Assembly: GCF_900129155.1 (NCBI RefSeq)
Contig: NZ_FQVF01000010.1
Span: 124,001 to 188,000, forward strand
Length of the DNA: 64,000 nucleotides
Reading direction: 5' to 3'
Origin: Marinomonas polaris DSM 16579
Lineage (GTDB): Bacteria > Pseudomonadota > Gammaproteobacteria > Pseudomonadales > Marinomonadaceae
Part shown: in pieces, positions 1 to 9,800 of the stretch
How positions within the stretch are numbered: the first letter of the stretch is position 1
How the letters are laid out: every line of letters starts with the position of its first letter
Translations under genes and position numbers: made by a program
Notes under the pieces: model-generated
Told to the model about the DNA's origin: nothing
The model's input: the letters and a program-made list of their open reading frames with translations, nothing else
Databases searched by the model: none

Positions 1-79
1 GCCTGTTTTTACCTTCGCTTTTACTTGGATACTAGTTTAGAAGCTTGCAGATTTTAACGATATTTGGAGATAGATATTT

Positions 80-2479
80 ATGAAGCCGATCAAAAATTGG
101 AAGCTTCTTGGCGCTGAAGACAACCGTGTCAACATTGAATGTGATGGCCGTCATGTTTTGCATTTTTTCGTTTTAGAATCCAACGTGATTCGTGTATTGC
201 TAAAAAAGAACGGTAAGTTACAACTCGAAAATAGCTGGTGTATTTCCCCTAATGACAGTCTTAATGGCAGTGAAATGGGTTGGGAGGGCCGCGACCGGAT
301 GAGTACTGAAGGGTTTACTTGCCCAGATTTTACCGTCGCAGAACAAGATGGCCAGCTAAGCATCTCCACATCATCGCTACGAGTCACTTTATCGAAACCA
401 TTGAAGCTGACATGGGAATACGCCGACGCTGCTGGTGAATGGCATTACCTTGCTGCAGATCGTCACAGTGGCGCTTATATGTTGGGTGTTCAAAGTAACG
501 ACATTCACCATTATATGGCGCGTGATTTGTCTGAAAAGTATTACGGATTGGGAGAGAAAACCGGTGACCTAAACCGTCATGGCTCTCGCTACCAAATGCG
601 TAATATCGATGCCATGGGTTACGATGCTAAAAATACCGATCCACTGTACAAGCATATTCCTTTTTACATAACCAAAACTGAGCAAGCGAGTTTCGGGGTT
701 TTCTACGATAACTTGTCAACCAGTTGGTTTGATTTGGGTAACGAGCTAGACAACTATCATGGTTACTACCGTAGCTATCATGCTGATGAAGGGGATCTAG
801 ATTTTTACTTCATGTACGGTGAAAAAGTCGTTGATGTGACTAAAACCTACGTGAATCTAACGGGCCGAACTATCTTTGGACCGAAATGGAGCCTTGGCTA
901 CAGCGGTTCTACCATGCTTTATACGGATGCTGAGAATGCTCAAGAGCAGCTTGGTGACTTTATTAAGCACTGCGAAAATCACAGCATGCCTTGTGATTCT
1001 TTCCAGCTTTCTTCTGGTTATACCTCGATTGGTAATAAGCGTTATGTCTTTAACTGGAACACCAGTAAGGTGCCAAATCCACTTAAATTGAGCGCAGACT
1101 TTCATCAGGCTGGCCTTAAATTAGCGGCTAACATCAAGCCTTGTTTGTTGCAAGATCACCCACGATTCGAAGAAGTGGCGTCGCAGAATTTATTTATTCA
1201 AGACTCTGAGTTTGATGCGCCTGAATCTTCTCAGTTTTGGGATGATTCTGGCTCACATTTGGATTTCACTAATCCGAATACTATCCAATGGTGGAAAAAG
1301 AATGTCACTGAACAATTGCTTGAAAAGGGCATTGATTCCACTTGGAATGACAACAACGAATACGAAGTCTGGGACAGTAATGCTCGCTGTTTTGGCTTTG
1401 GTAAGCAGACGCCGATTAAGCTAATTCGTCCATTGCAACCATTGTTAATGATGCGTGCTTCTTATGAAGCCCAAACCGAATTCGCACCTAACTTGCGACC
1501 ATATTTGATCTCTCGTTCTGGTTGCCCTGGTATGCAGCGTTATGTGCAAACATGGAGTGGCGATAACCGTACAAGCTGGCAAACTTTGCGTTACAACACA
1601 CGCATGGGTGTTGGCATGAGTCTTTCCGGTTTGTACAACCTTGGTCACGACGTAGGTGGCTTCTCGGGCGATCGTCCAGATCCAGAATTGTTCGTGCGTT
1701 GGGTTCAAAACGGTGTCATGCATCCTCGCTTTACTATCCACTCTTGGAACGATGATAAAACGGTTAACGAGCCTTGGATGTACCCAGAAGTAACGCCGAT
1801 CATTCGTGAAGCCATGACGTTGCGATACCGTTTGATGCCTTACTTATACGATCTACTTTGGCAAGCGCATAAACATCATGAACCTATGTTGCGTCCGACC
1901 TTTTTGGACCACGAGGCCGATGCTCGTACCTACGAAGAAAGCGATGACTTTTTGCTAGGTAAAGACCTATTGGTGGCGTCTGTGGTGGAGCAAGGTCAAC
2001 GAACTCGCTCTGTGTATTTACCTGACAATGGTGATGGTTGGTATGACTTCCACCGTAAGACTTGGTATGCCGGCGGACAAGACATTTCCTTGCCAGCCGC
2101 TCTAGAAGAGATTCCTTTGCTTGCACGTGCTGGCAGTGTGATTACTACCAGTAATCGCATTGCTCACGTGGATGCAGAAAAAGACACCCAACGTCAGTTG
2201 CTTGTTTTCCCATTTAAAGGAGCAGGGCAGCGTGACTTATCCGTGTTTGATGACGATGGGCTTTCAACTGGCTATTTAGATGGCAAGTATCTGTTGCTGA
2301 ACATAACGTTGAAATCTGATCTTGAACGAATTGATCTCAATATTTCACGAGAAGGTGAATGGCAACCAGCTTACAAAGAGATGAGCTTTGTCTTGCCAGA
2401 AAATGAGCAACGTCCTTTCTATGTCAATGGTAAGCAAATAGAGCGTTCTCAAGCTGTCGCTCTTAGTAGCCTTATATGA
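80..2479 (+). CDS. GH31 family alpha-glycosidase
   Basis: Retaining glycoside hydrolase of family 31, 799 residues, removing alpha-linked glucose or xylose type residues from oligosaccharides. The nucleophile segment reads [11 protein letters not shown], giving catalytic Asp424, and the acid/base segment reads WSGDNRTSW, giving Asp495. Both are family hallmarks. A beta-sandwich precedes the barrel (about residues 250-600) and a beta-rich tail follows. There is no signal peptide, so it should be cytoplasmic and act on imported sugar. GGAGA lies upstream of the ATG. The stop lies 14 bases before the uxaC start, so it looks like the first visible gene of the uronate operon and may release hexuronate-containing or alpha-linked units for it. 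The exact substrate cannot be read from sequence. Confidence 0.9.
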   Translation: MKPIKNWKLLGAEDNRVNIECDGRHVLHFFVLESNVIRVLLKKNGKLQLENSWCISPNDSLNGSEMGWEGRDRMSTEGFTCPDFTVAEQDGQLSISTSSLRVTLSKPLKLTWEYADAAGEWHYLAADRHSGAYMLGVQSNDIHHYMARDLSEKYYGLGEKTGDLNRHGSRYQMRNIDAMGYDAKNTDPLYKHIPFYITKTEQASFGVFYDNLSTSWFDLGNELDNYHGYYRSYHADEGDLDFYFMYGEKVVDVTKTYVNLTGRTIFGPKWSLGYSGSTMLYTDAENAQEQLGDFIKHCENHSMPCDSFQLSSGYTSIGNKRYVFNWNTSKVPNPLKLSADFHQAGLKLAANIKPCLLQDHPRFEEVASQNLFIQDSEFDAPESSQFWDDSGSHLDFTNPNTIQWWKKNVTEQLLEKGIDSTWNDNNEYEVWDSNARCFGFGKQTPIKLIRPLQPLLMMRASYEAQTEFAPNLRPYLISRSGCPGMQRYVQTWSGDNRTSWQTLRYNTRMGVGMSLSGLYNLGHDVGGFSGDRPDPELFVRWVQNGVMHPRFTIHSWNDDKTVNEPWMYPEVTPIIREAMTLRYRLMPYLYDLLWQAHKHHEPMLRPTFLDHEADARTYEESDDFLLGKDLLVASVVEQGQRTRSVYLPDNGDGWYDFHRKTWYAGGQDISLPAALEEIPLLARAGSVITTSNRIAHVDAEKDTQRQLLVFPFKGAGQRDLSVFDDDGLSTGYLDGKYLLLNITLKSDLERIDLNISREGEWQPAYKEMSFVLPENEQRPFYVNGKQIERSQAVALSSLI

Positions 2480-2493
2480 GCCGAGGAAATGAC

Positions 2494-3900
2494 ATGAAAA
2501 ACTTTATGACAGAAGATTTTTTACTAACAACGGAAACGGCGAAGCGCTTGTACCATGAATACGCATCTGATCAGCCAATATATGACTACCATTGCCATTT
2601 AAGCCCTCAAGAAATCGCCGAAAATCGTCGCTTTACCGACCTTGGTGAAATCTGGCTGGAAGGAGATCATTATAAGTGGCGCGCTATGCGTGCCGCGGGT
2701 ATTGAAGAGCGTTTGATCACTGGCGATGCGAGCTTCAAAGAAAAATACCAAGCATGGTCGAATACCGTGCCTCAGTGTATTGGTAACCCAATTTACCATT
2801 GGACACACTTAGAATTGCGTCGTCCTTTTGGTATTACGGATGTGTTGTTTTCACCTAAAACGGCCGATGCCATTTGGGATCAATGCAATGAAATGTTGCA
2901 GCAACCTGAGTTTTCCGCACGCGGCATCATGCAGCAAATGAATGTGAAAATGGTCGGCACCACAGACGATCCTGCCGATAGCCTCGAACATCATAAGTTT
3001 ATTGCCAATGATAGCAGTTTTGATATTGCTGTTACGCCAAGTTGGCGCCCTGATCGTGCTTTTAAAGTCGATCATGTTGGCTTCAACGATTACTTAAATA
3101 AACTCGGTAAAGCGGCAGATAAAAACATTGAGCGCTTTAGTGATTTGATTGATGCCTTGGCCCAACGTCTTGAAGTGTTCGATGCTCATGGCTGTCGCAG
3201 TGCCGACCATGGCATTGAAATCATGCGTTTTGCTAGTGAACCAAGCGAAACGGAATTGGACGCTATTTTATCGAAGCGTATTAATGAGCAGCCTTTAACT
3301 GAGCTTGAAATCGCGCAATTTTCCAGTGCGGTTCAAGTATGGCTAGGTAAGCAATACGCCAAAAAAGGTTGGGTGATGCAGCTTCACATTGGCGCGCGTC
3401 GTAATAACTCTTCCAGAATGTTCAAACTGATTGGTGGTGATTCTGGTTTTGACTCCATGGATGATCGTGCCTTTGCGGAACCTTTGTCGGGTTTCTTGAA
3501 TGCCTTGGATCAAAGTGACGAGCTACCGAAAACTATCCTTTATTGCTTAAACCCAATGCATAACGAAATGTTGGCAACCATGGCGGGTAACTTCCAAGGT
3601 GGTGGCGTGGCTGGCAAGGTGCAATTCGGTTCAGGCTGGTGGTTCAACGATCAATTAGATGGCATGCAGCGCCAACTAACCAGCGTGGCGCAAATGGGCT
3701 TGTTAAGCCAATTTGTCGGCATGTTAACGGATTCACGTAGCTTCTTATCTTACACCCGTCATGAATATTTCCGCCGTTTGTTGTGCGAGATGATTGGTGG
3801 TTGGGTTGAACGAGGCGAAGCGCCAGCAGACATGGCGTTATTGGGCGAGATGGTAAAAGGGATTTGTTCGGAAAATGCCAAGAAGTACTTTGGTTTTTAA
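2494..3900 (+). CDS. uxaC: Uronate isomerase
   Basis: Glucuronate/galacturonate isomerase, 468 residues, converting D-glucuronate to D-fructuronate (or galacturonate to tagaturonate) in the cytoplasm. It is nearly collinear with E. coli UxaC. Shared segments include [17 protein letters not shown] with the amidohydrolase-type metal-binding His pair, [18 protein letters not shown], and [20 protein letters not shown] near the C-terminus. An ATG at 2476 overlaps the GH31 stop, but the ATG at 2494 is chosen because GAGGAAA sits 5 bases before it and the protein then begins as in E. coli. Translation is probably coupled to the upstream hydrolase. The next genes, uxuB and uxuA, take fructuronate on to 2-keto-3-deoxygluconate. 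Confidence 0.97.
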   Translation: MKNFMTEDFLLTTETAKRLYHEYASDQPIYDYHCHLSPQEIAENRRFTDLGEIWLEGDHYKWRAMRAAGIEERLITGDASFKEKYQAWSNTVPQCIGNPIYHWTHLELRRPFGITDVLFSPKTADAIWDQCNEMLQQPEFSARGIMQQMNVKMVGTTDDPADSLEHHKFIANDSSFDIAVTPSWRPDRAFKVDHVGFNDYLNKLGKAADKNIERFSDLIDALAQRLEVFDAHGCRSADHGIEIMRFASEPSETELDAILSKRINEQPLTELEIAQFSSAVQVWLGKQYAKKGWVMQLHIGARRNNSSRMFKLIGGDSGFDSMDDRAFAEPLSGFLNALDQSDELPKTILYCLNPMHNEMLATMAGNFQGGGVAGKVQFGSGWWFNDQLDGMQRQLTSVAQMGLLSQFVGMLTDSRSFLSYTRHEYFRRLLCEMIGGWVERGEAPADMALLGEMVKGICSENAKKYFGF

Positions 3901-3932
3901 GGTACTGGTCTCTAAAAACATAAGGAATCATC

Positions 3933-5456
3933 ATGATTAGCATAAAAACAACAAATACCTTATATGCACCAGAAAAGGTGGATGTTGGCATTGTTCATAT
4001 TGGATTGGGCGCTTTTCATCGTGCGCATCAAGCCGTTTATATAGAAAAAAGCCTCAACCGAAATCAAGGTGGCAATTGGGGCATTTGTGCCGTGAATATT
4101 CGCTCGAATAGCCAACTGGTTGACGAACTTAAAGCCAATGGCTGTCGCTATCATATTGCGGAATACCAAGACAGCCAAAATGTGGAATTGCGTGAAATCA
4201 ACGCGATTCGCGATGCCTTGTTTGCTGGGGCAGACAAAGAGCCTTTATTTGAAAAGCTTGTGTCACCAAAGACCAAAATTGTCACTTTAACCGTTACTGA
4301 AAAAGGCTACTACCTAGCACCGGCTGATAAGACATTGCGCCAAGGTGATCCAAGTATTCAGCATGATATCCAGAACCCAACGACGCCAAAAACTGCGCCG
4401 GGTATCTTGGTTGAAGCCTTGTATCGTAGAAAAGAATTGAATCTACCGCCGTTTACTATTTTGTCTTGTGACAACATGCCGAATAACGGCAGTTTAACGC
4501 GTCGAGCGGTATGTGAGTTGGCATCTCATCGTTCAGCCGAATTTGCTCAATGGATTGAAGACAACGTGGCTTTCCCAAGCTCCATGGTGGACAGAATAGT
4601 GCCAGCAATGTCGGATGCTTCCCGCGAGCGGTTGCAAAAGGAGCTTAATTGTCACGATCAAAATGCTGTGATGTGTGAAGCCTTTAGCCAATGGGTTGTA
4701 GAAGATAACTTCCCGCAAGGTCGACCAGATTGGGAGCATGACGGCGTGCAAATGGTAAAGGACGTTCACCCGTTTGAAACCATGAAACTGCGCTTGTTAA
4801 ACGGCAGCCACTCATTGCTCGCTTATGTTGGGTTGGCAGCCAAATACAAAACTGTGGCTCAAGCGGTTGCGGATGAAAAGTTTGCCAGCTTGATTCGTCA
4901 CTATATGAGCGTTGAAGCAGCTCCAACGCTGGATTTACCGCAAGAAGTACAGGTTCAAACTTACATCGAAAGTTTAGTTAGCCGTTTTGCCAACGACAGT
5001 TTACAGCATCAGTTATCTCAAATTGCGATGGATGGATCACAAAAAATTCCTCAGCGTTGGCTAAGTGGTGCAGAAGAACTGTTAGCGAATAAAGGTGCTA
5101 ACAAGAGTGCTGATAAAGCAGATCTTGCCGCAACAGCTCTTGGTGTGGCTGCTTGGCTATTTTATGTGCGCGGTGAAGACCTAGAAGGAAATCAACACAA
5201 GGTCGATGACCCAATGGCGCAGACATTAAAAGAGCTTCATAGTCGTTGTGCTGATCTTAGCTATTTAGATTCGGGAAGCTTGGTCCATGAAGCCTTAAAA
5301 CTGAACGATATTTTCTCTACAAAACTCAGCCAGAACGAGATTTTTTCTCACGCTGTGCTGAATGCTTATCAAACAATTATTTCAAGCGGTGTTGTGGAGT
5401 GTCTGTCATTCAACAACAGACTATTAAATAACAACACAGCGAATCTCGGAGGATAA
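3933..5456 (+). CDS. uxuB: Mannitol dehydrogenase family protein, probable fructuronate reductase
   Basis: Long-chain mannitol dehydrogenase family oxidoreductase, 507 residues. The N-terminus has a Rossmann start ([17 protein letters not shown]) and the C-terminal domain has the family signature [16 protein letters not shown], with the Lys and Asn/His residues used in catalysis. Position between uxaC and uxuA makes it the NADH-dependent D-fructuronate reductase producing D-mannonate. By family alone it could be a mannitol dehydrogenase or tagaturonate reductase. AAGGAA precedes the ATG. One base separates its stop from the uxuA start, so translation is tightly linked. The extended C-terminal tail (after about residue 480) is Asn-rich. 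Confidence 0.9.
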   Translation: MISIKTTNTLYAPEKVDVGIVHIGLGAFHRAHQAVYIEKSLNRNQGGNWGICAVNIRSNSQLVDELKANGCRYHIAEYQDSQNVELREINAIRDALFAGADKEPLFEKLVSPKTKIVTLTVTEKGYYLAPADKTLRQGDPSIQHDIQNPTTPKTAPGILVEALYRRKELNLPPFTILSCDNMPNNGSLTRRAVCELASHRSAEFAQWIEDNVAFPSSMVDRIVPAMSDASRERLQKELNCHDQNAVMCEAFSQWVVEDNFPQGRPDWEHDGVQMVKDVHPFETMKLRLLNGSHSLLAYVGLAAKYKTVAQAVADEKFASLIRHYMSVEAAPTLDLPQEVQVQTYIESLVSRFANDSLQHQLSQIAMDGSQKIPQRWLSGAEELLANKGANKSADKADLAATALGVAAWLFYVRGEDLEGNQHKVDDPMAQTLKELHSRCADLSYLDSGSLVHEALKLNDIFSTKLSQNEIFSHAVLNAYQTIISSGVVECLSFNNRLLNNNTANLGG

Positions 5457-5457
5457 A

Positions 5458-6633
5458 ATGGAACATACTTGGCGTTGGTTTGGACCAAATGATGAAACGA
5501 CTTTGACGGATATTCGTCAAACAGGTGCAACGGGTGTAGTAACAGCTTTACATGAAATTCCTAATGGCGAAGTGTGGCCAGTAGAAGCAATTAAAGCCCG
5601 TAAAACCATGATAGAAGCGCATACACTGCGTTGGTCTGTGGTAGAAAGCGTACCAGTACACGAAGATATTAAAAAGCGTACGGGCAATTACCAAGAGTAC
5701 ATTCAAAACTATAAGCAAACTCTGCTTAACTTGGCGGAATGTGGCATTGATACTGTGTGCTACAACTTCATGCCGGTATTGGATTGGACTCGCACAGATT
5801 TGGATTATGAATTACCTGATGGCTCTCGTGCTTTACGTTTTGACCAAACGGCTTTTGCTGCGTTTGAGTTATACATTCTAGAGCGTAAAGGCGCAGAATC
5901 TGAATACAGTGACGAAGAAAAAGCGCAAGCGAAAATCTTCTTAGAGAACCTAAAGACAGAAGATAAAGACCGCTTAGTCGCCAACATCATCGCCGGTCTC
6001 CCAGGGTCCGAAGAAAGCTACACCATAGAACAATTCCGCGAAAAATTAGATGAATACGCTGGCATCGACAAAGACAGACTTCGCGAGCACCTTAAACTTT
6101 TCTTAGAAGAAATTGTACCAGCGGCAGAGCAAGGTGGCTTGCGCTTGGCGATTCACCCAGATGATCCACCACGTCCGATTCTTGGCTTGCCGCGTGTTGT
6201 CTCTGTTAAAGATGACATCGAATGGTTGCTTGGTGCTGTGCCAAGCCCTGTAAACGGTATTACTCTTTGTACTGGTTCTTACGGTGTTCGTGCAGATAAC
6301 GACTTGGTTGATATGGTGCAACGCTTCGGCTCGAACATTTTTTTCACTCACTTAAGATCAACCAAGCGCGAAGAAGTAGCGGGTAGCTTCCATGAAGCGT
6401 CTCACCTTGGTGGCGACGTAGACATGGTTGGTGTGGTTCGTGCGCTTCTTGTAGAAGAGAAAAAGCGTAACGACAACAATGCTCCGAGCCTAATACCCAT
6501 GCGACCAGACCACGGCCATCAAATCCTTAATGACCTAGAAAAGAACTCAAAACCGGGTTACTCAAAACTTGGTCGAATGAAAGGTTTGGCAGAAGTTCGT
6601 GGTTTAGAGCTGGGTTTGAAAAGCACGCTTTAA
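5458..6633 (+). CDS. uxuA: Mannonate dehydratase
   Basis: D-mannonate dehydratase, 391 residues, giving 2-keto-3-deoxy-D-gluconate, the last dedicated step before KdgK and the Entner-Doudoroff aldolase. It matches E. coli UxuA along its length: [69 protein letters not shown] and [11 protein letters not shown] are visible and include the His/Cys/Asp metal and substrate residues of this TIM-barrel family. GGAGG precedes the ATG. It is the last gene of the operon and is followed by an intrinsic terminator. A decayed copy of its 3' part lies near 9222-9478. Confidence 0.97.
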   Translation: MEHTWRWFGPNDETTLTDIRQTGATGVVTALHEIPNGEVWPVEAIKARKTMIEAHTLRWSVVESVPVHEDIKKRTGNYQEYIQNYKQTLLNLAECGIDTVCYNFMPVLDWTRTDLDYELPDGSRALRFDQTAFAAFELYILERKGAESEYSDEEKAQAKIFLENLKTEDKDRLVANIIAGLPGSEESYTIEQFREKLDEYAGIDKDRLREHLKLFLEEIVPAAEQGGLRLAIHPDDPPRPILGLPRVVSVKDDIEWLLGAVPSPVNGITLCTGSYGVRADNDLVDMVQRFGSNIFFTHLRSTKREEVAGSFHEASHLGGDVDMVGVVRALLVEEKKRNDNNAPSLIPMRPDHGHQILNDLEKNSKPGYSKLGRMKGLAEVRGLELGLKSTL

Positions 6634-6679
6634 CCTAGTGAATTACTAAATCTAAAGAGTTATCTAGCTTGAATGCAAA

Positions 6680-6720
6680 AATGCCTTCTGTGCCAATGCG
6701 GAACAGAGGGCATTTTTTTC
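6680..6720 (+). terminator. Intrinsic terminator after uxuA
   Basis: A 12-bp stem (6680-6691 with 6703-6714, one G:U pair) and an 11-base loop run into a T-rich tract at 6713-6719. It closes the glucuronate operon. Confidence 0.85.
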
Positions 6721-6883
6721 GGCCAATATTTTGATCATTTTTTTTGTAAAAAATAAAAAACACATTATTATCGAGATAACAGTTTATGACTAAAGCATTT
6801 TATTAAAAAGATTCTTACTATTCATGGATTATAAATCTGTAAAATAGAATGCAAAAAATATTTTTGCATATTAGGAGGTATTT

Positions 6884-7252
6884 ATGTCGGACAATAATCC
6901 ATTTCCAAACTCAGAGTATAAAGGGTTTATATTTTCAAAATCTGATATGAGTGGTACTCAATTTGATTGTGTAAACCTATCCGATTCGAAATTTTGGGTG
7001 GAGTTAAAGAATGCTAAATTTTCTGATTCAAATTTAGAGGCATGTGCGTTTGATGATGTTAATCTTTCTCATAGTACTTACGAAAATATCAATTTGAGTT
7101 GTTCAAAATTTAATAATGTTAATATGTCAAATACCTCTTTCACAAACTTAAACCTTGAAAATACCGAGATAAGTAATGCAAATTTACTTGGTATGAAAAT
7201 TAATGGTGTGCTTGTTAGTGATTTATTTGAAGCTTACGAGAAAAATAGCTAA
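6884..7252 (+). CDS. Pentapeptide-repeat protein
   Basis: Small protein of 122 residues made almost entirely of A(D/N)LXX-type pentapeptide repeats from about residue 18 to 105 (for example FSDSNLEACAFDDVNLSHST), which fold as a right-handed quadrilateral beta-helix. No signal peptide or membrane segment is seen. Pentapeptide proteins include gyrase-protecting Qnr/MfpA types, but those are about twice this length, so no function is claimed. A strong AGGAGG site lies 6 bases before the ATG. The gene is AT-rich compared with the preceding operon, and it sits in a patch with other orphan genes and a decayed uxuA fragment, which suggests acquired DNA. Confidence 0.8.
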   Translation: MSDNNPFPNSEYKGFIFSKSDMSGTQFDCVNLSDSKFWVELKNAKFSDSNLEACAFDDVNLSHSTYENINLSCSKFNNVNMSNTSFTNLNLENTEISNANLLGMKINGVLVSDLFEAYEKNS

Positions 7253-7413
7253 TAAGTCGCTGATTGGCTGCTCTGGAAACGATTAGGGCTACTTTGGAGC
7301 ATAGAGAGAAGAGGAGAGGCGCTTGCAATTCGCAAAAGCGTAACGTTATCTTGGCAACTGATTCAGCAAATATCCGCTAATTAATACCGAGAATGTATCG
7401 AGGATTAAAATGT

Positions 7414-7469
7414 CTCTAGTTTTGGGATATAGTGCAAAAACTAGAGGATTATTTTGGTTGGCCATCCTC
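7414..7469 (+). other. Overlapping inverted repeats before the DUF3024 gene
   Basis: CTCTAGTTTT at 7414-7423 is mirrored at 7437-7446, and GAGGAT at 7444-7449 is mirrored at 7464-7469. The two hairpins share bases 7444-7446, so they largely exclude each other. No T-run follows, so this is not a standard terminator. The rest of 7253-7545 shows no gene that I can support. Confidence 0.4.
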
Positions 7470-7545
7470 TTAAAACGATTGTTTGTACAAAGTCACCAAA
7501 GATCAATGGTTTAAAAAATCTGCAAAACAGGATACTAAGAACACT

Positions 7546-7893
7546 ATGGCAATAAGTGAATTTGAGATAAAACGTACAGAATCTGAGTTAGAGAAGTATT
7601 TAGCTAAGAATCGACCTCCTGCCCATCTTAGACATCAAGTCGATATAGGATATCGTATATCCGGCCAAAGCGTAGAGTTATTTGAAATTCGCCCTCATTG
7701 GAAGGCGGTAGACTCAAAAATTGAAACGCCTGTTGCGAAAGCTACGTTTGTAAAGACTAAAGGTTATTGGAAGGTATTTTGGATGCAACAAGATCTGAAA
7801 TGGCATAGATACGATTCAAACCCCGAAGTGAGTAGGATAGAAGATTTTCTGCAAATTGTAAGTGAGGATGAACACTCTTGCTTCTTTGGGTAA
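7546..7893 (+). CDS. DUF3024 family protein
   Basis: Protein of 115 residues matching my recollection of the DUF3024 family: it begins MAISEFEIKR, then RPPAHLRHQVDIGYRI, SVELFEIRPHW, VAKATFVKTKGYWKVFWMQQ and DLKWHRY, and ends in CFFG. The function of the family is not established. An upstream in-frame TTG at 7483 would add 21 residues, but family members start at the MAISEF methionine, so 7546 is preferred. The ribosome-binding site is weak (AAGAA). It stands alone between a pentapeptide protein and a YafY-type regulator. Confidence 0.75.
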   Translation: MAISEFEIKRTESELEKYLAKNRPPAHLRHQVDIGYRISGQSVELFEIRPHWKAVDSKIETPVAKATFVKTKGYWKVFWMQQDLKWHRYDSNPEVSRIEDFLQIVSEDEHSCFFG

Positions 7894-8038
7894 TTTTTTC
7901 TATTCATTTATCAGAAGAGTTCAGTAATATCGCCGACTATCATGCTAATTACGGCACGGGCTTTACGTTTATTCACGGAAATTGAAACAGACTAGTCCCT
8001 GTGGATAGACATTATGTCAGTTGGAAAAGGGGGCGGAA

Positions 8039-8728
8039 GTGCGAAAATCAGACAGGCTTTTTCAGTTAACCAATATTCTGCGTAAGCACCAACCCATTAC
8101 AGCTAAGCAGTTGGCCCAAAAGCTGATGGTGTCAGAAAGAACTATTTATCGTTATGTTGATGATTTGTCTTTATCTGGAATACCCGTTTATGGCGAGCCT
8201 GGTGTCGGGTATCGGTTGCTAGAGGGGTTCGAGTTACCACCCTTACAGTTGACGCCGATTGAGCTGGAGGCGTTGATTGCCGGCGTGAGCTTTACGGCGT
8301 CTTTGACTGGAAAGAAATTTGCTGCTTCGGCACACTCTTTATTGTCAAAGATTGAGGCAGCATTGCCTAAAAAGTCAAAGATGATTTCCAGCGAAGATCG
8401 AGTGATTAGGATGCCGGTAAGGCATCGTGAATCCACAACATATCAGGTATGGGAGGAAATACATTCAGCTATAGAAACAGGATGTTGGCTGAATATTGGT
8501 TACAACTCACTTTCAGAAATCGTGACATCGAGAGCTGTATTTCCTCTAGGGCTATTCTATTGGGGCGGCCGATGGACATTAGGTGGTTGGTGCAAGCTGC
8601 GTGGTGACTACAGAGACTTTAGATTGGACCGCATAACCAGATTAAATCGTTGTGAAGATGAGAGTGCTTTGCCAGAAGATGTTTCTTTGTCAGCATACAT
8701 TGAATTTAAAAATACGAAAGTTGACTGA
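8039..8728 (+). CDS. YafY-type HTH and WYL domain transcriptional regulator
   Basis: DNA-binding regulator of about 229 residues. The N-terminal helix-turn-helix (about 5-60; ITAKQLAQKLMVSERTIYRY) is of the HTH_11 type, and the C-terminal half (about 130-215) is a WYL domain with FPLGLFYWGGRWTLGGWC and a DFRLDRI motif. GTG at 8039 is chosen because AGGGGG precedes it and the protein then begins RKSDRLFQL as YafY proteins do; a TTG at 8021 is the alternative. An inverted repeat covers its stop codon and lies 48 bases before the next gene, so it probably controls that gene. A shorter palindrome, GACATTATGTC, at 8008-8018 upstream of the start could mediate autoregulation. Confidence 0.88.
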   Translation: MRKSDRLFQLTNILRKHQPITAKQLAQKLMVSERTIYRYVDDLSLSGIPVYGEPGVGYRLLEGFELPPLQLTPIELEALIAGVSFTASLTGKKFAASAHSLLSKIEAALPKKSKMISSEDRVIRMPVRHRESTTYQVWEEIHSAIETGCWLNIGYNSLSEIVTSRAVFPLGLFYWGGRWTLGGWCKLRGDYRDFRLDRITRLNRCEDESALPEDVSLSAYIEFKNTKVD

Positions 8729-8742
8729 CACAATGCTGTCAG
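8725..8742. promoter_or_regulatory. Probable YafY-family operator
   Basis: Inverted repeat CTGACA-N6-TGTCAG overlapping the stop codon of the WYL regulator and upstream of the gene at 8790. Position and symmetry suit binding by the adjacent regulator. This is inferred, not proven. Confidence 0.45.
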
Positions 8743-8789
8743 TAGTGAAGCCTTAGAGTTGGAGCTTAACCCATAACTGAGGCACTGAC

Positions 8790-9110
8790 ATGATAAAGAA
8801 TAACAACATTGATAATATTGGCGGTATGGAGTTTGCGACCTTTAGGCTTAAAGAAGGCGTAACAGAAACCAGATTAGTAGAACTATCACATCAAGTAGAA
8901 GCCGAATTTCTTAGTCAGCAAGAGGAACTCATTCTTCATTTTCTGGTTCGTGGAACGGATGGTGTCTATGCCGATGTGGCGATTGCTAGTTCGCAGGAAA
9001 AAGCTGAGGAGTATTGCCAGCAGTGGCTGAGAAACAAGGTGGCGCTAGAATACTTAGAACTTCTTGATAAAGAATCTGTAAATATGACGTTCTGGTCGAA
9101 AATTAATTAA
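8790..9110 (+). CDS. Small conserved protein, possible ABM-like ferredoxin-fold protein
   Basis: Protein of 106 residues, no signal peptide. Its pattern (GGMEFATFRLKEGVTETRLVEL, then FLSQQEELILHFLVRG, then a C-terminal helix and strand) resembles the dimeric alpha/beta barrel of antibiotic-biosynthesis-monooxygenase-like proteins; such small proteins are often neighbours of YafY-type regulators. I do not recognise a specific family. It lies 61 bases after the WYL regulator with a palindromic repeat between, so it is probably the regulator's target. Function unknown. Confidence 0.65.
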   Translation: MIKNNNIDNIGGMEFATFRLKEGVTETRLVELSHQVEAEFLSQQEELILHFLVRGTDGVYADVAIASSQEKAEEYCQQWLRNKVALEYLELLDKESVNMTFWSKIN

Positions 9111-9221
9111 AAACCTAGCCAAGGGCCCATAGGAAATCAACGGCTTTGCTTTTGTCTTCTGTGGGCTTGCTATTATATGTAAGTAAATTTTGTGGTAAAT
9201 CCAAAATAGAATAGTGACTTC

Positions 9222-9478
9222 ATAAACGGCATTATTCTTTGTACTGGTTCTAGGGTATCTGCATTGATAATGACTTAGTTTATGTTGCAGAGCATGTTGC
9301 TTCTAATAGCTTTTTCCTTTTCTTAAAATCAAGAAAATCTTATTTAAATCCGACCAGAGCATGATTGTTAAATTTTCAACGACCTACAAAAATGTCAAAT
9401 CTGGCTACTTGAAATTAGCCCGAGTAAAAGGTCTAGAAGATGTTCGTGGTTTAGAATCGAGCTTGAAAGTATATTATA
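9222..9478 (+). pseudogene. Decayed fragment of uxuA
   Basis: This stretch aligns by eye with the 3' half of the intact uxuA upstream. 9222-9340 corresponds to the region encoding [17 protein letters not shown] through FFTHLRS (shared run ATTCTTTGTACTGGTTCT-like), and about 9353-9478 corresponds to [13 protein letters not shown] through the last codons (shared GATGTTCGTGGTTTAGA-like run). The roughly 130 bases between them in intact uxuA are missing, and stops and frameshifts break every frame. No gene is open here. It is a relic of a duplicated or exchanged uxuA. The remaining parts of 9111-9800 are AT-rich and show no other feature I can support. Confidence 0.8.
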
Positions 9479-9800
9479 AATTATGATAACCAAATGGAAT
9501 GTCTGTATATAAATTAGATATCCCCCTTTCATTTTTAACATTTAAATCTTGTGCTTGTTTCTTCCTTTTTTATCGGTTTTTTGGAGGGTGAGCGTTTAAA
9601 TAGATTAATTTATTGAATACAAAATAAGTAGGCGCTATTATGCATCGATTTTATGTATAAAATAATTTTATGTGTAAAATTTGTGATGTTCTATTTTGGT
9701 GCATTTTTTCTGTGACTATTTCTTTTAGCTTTAACTTTAGATGTAGGTTTGAAGGTAATTATGGAAAATTATTTTATAATGGAGATGTAATAAATATTTT

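Noticed and set aside
9222-9478. Small gene or regulatory RNA in the gap before the chemoreceptor gene
   Set aside because: The sequence aligns with the 3' half of uxuA and is broken in all frames, so it is treated as a relic.
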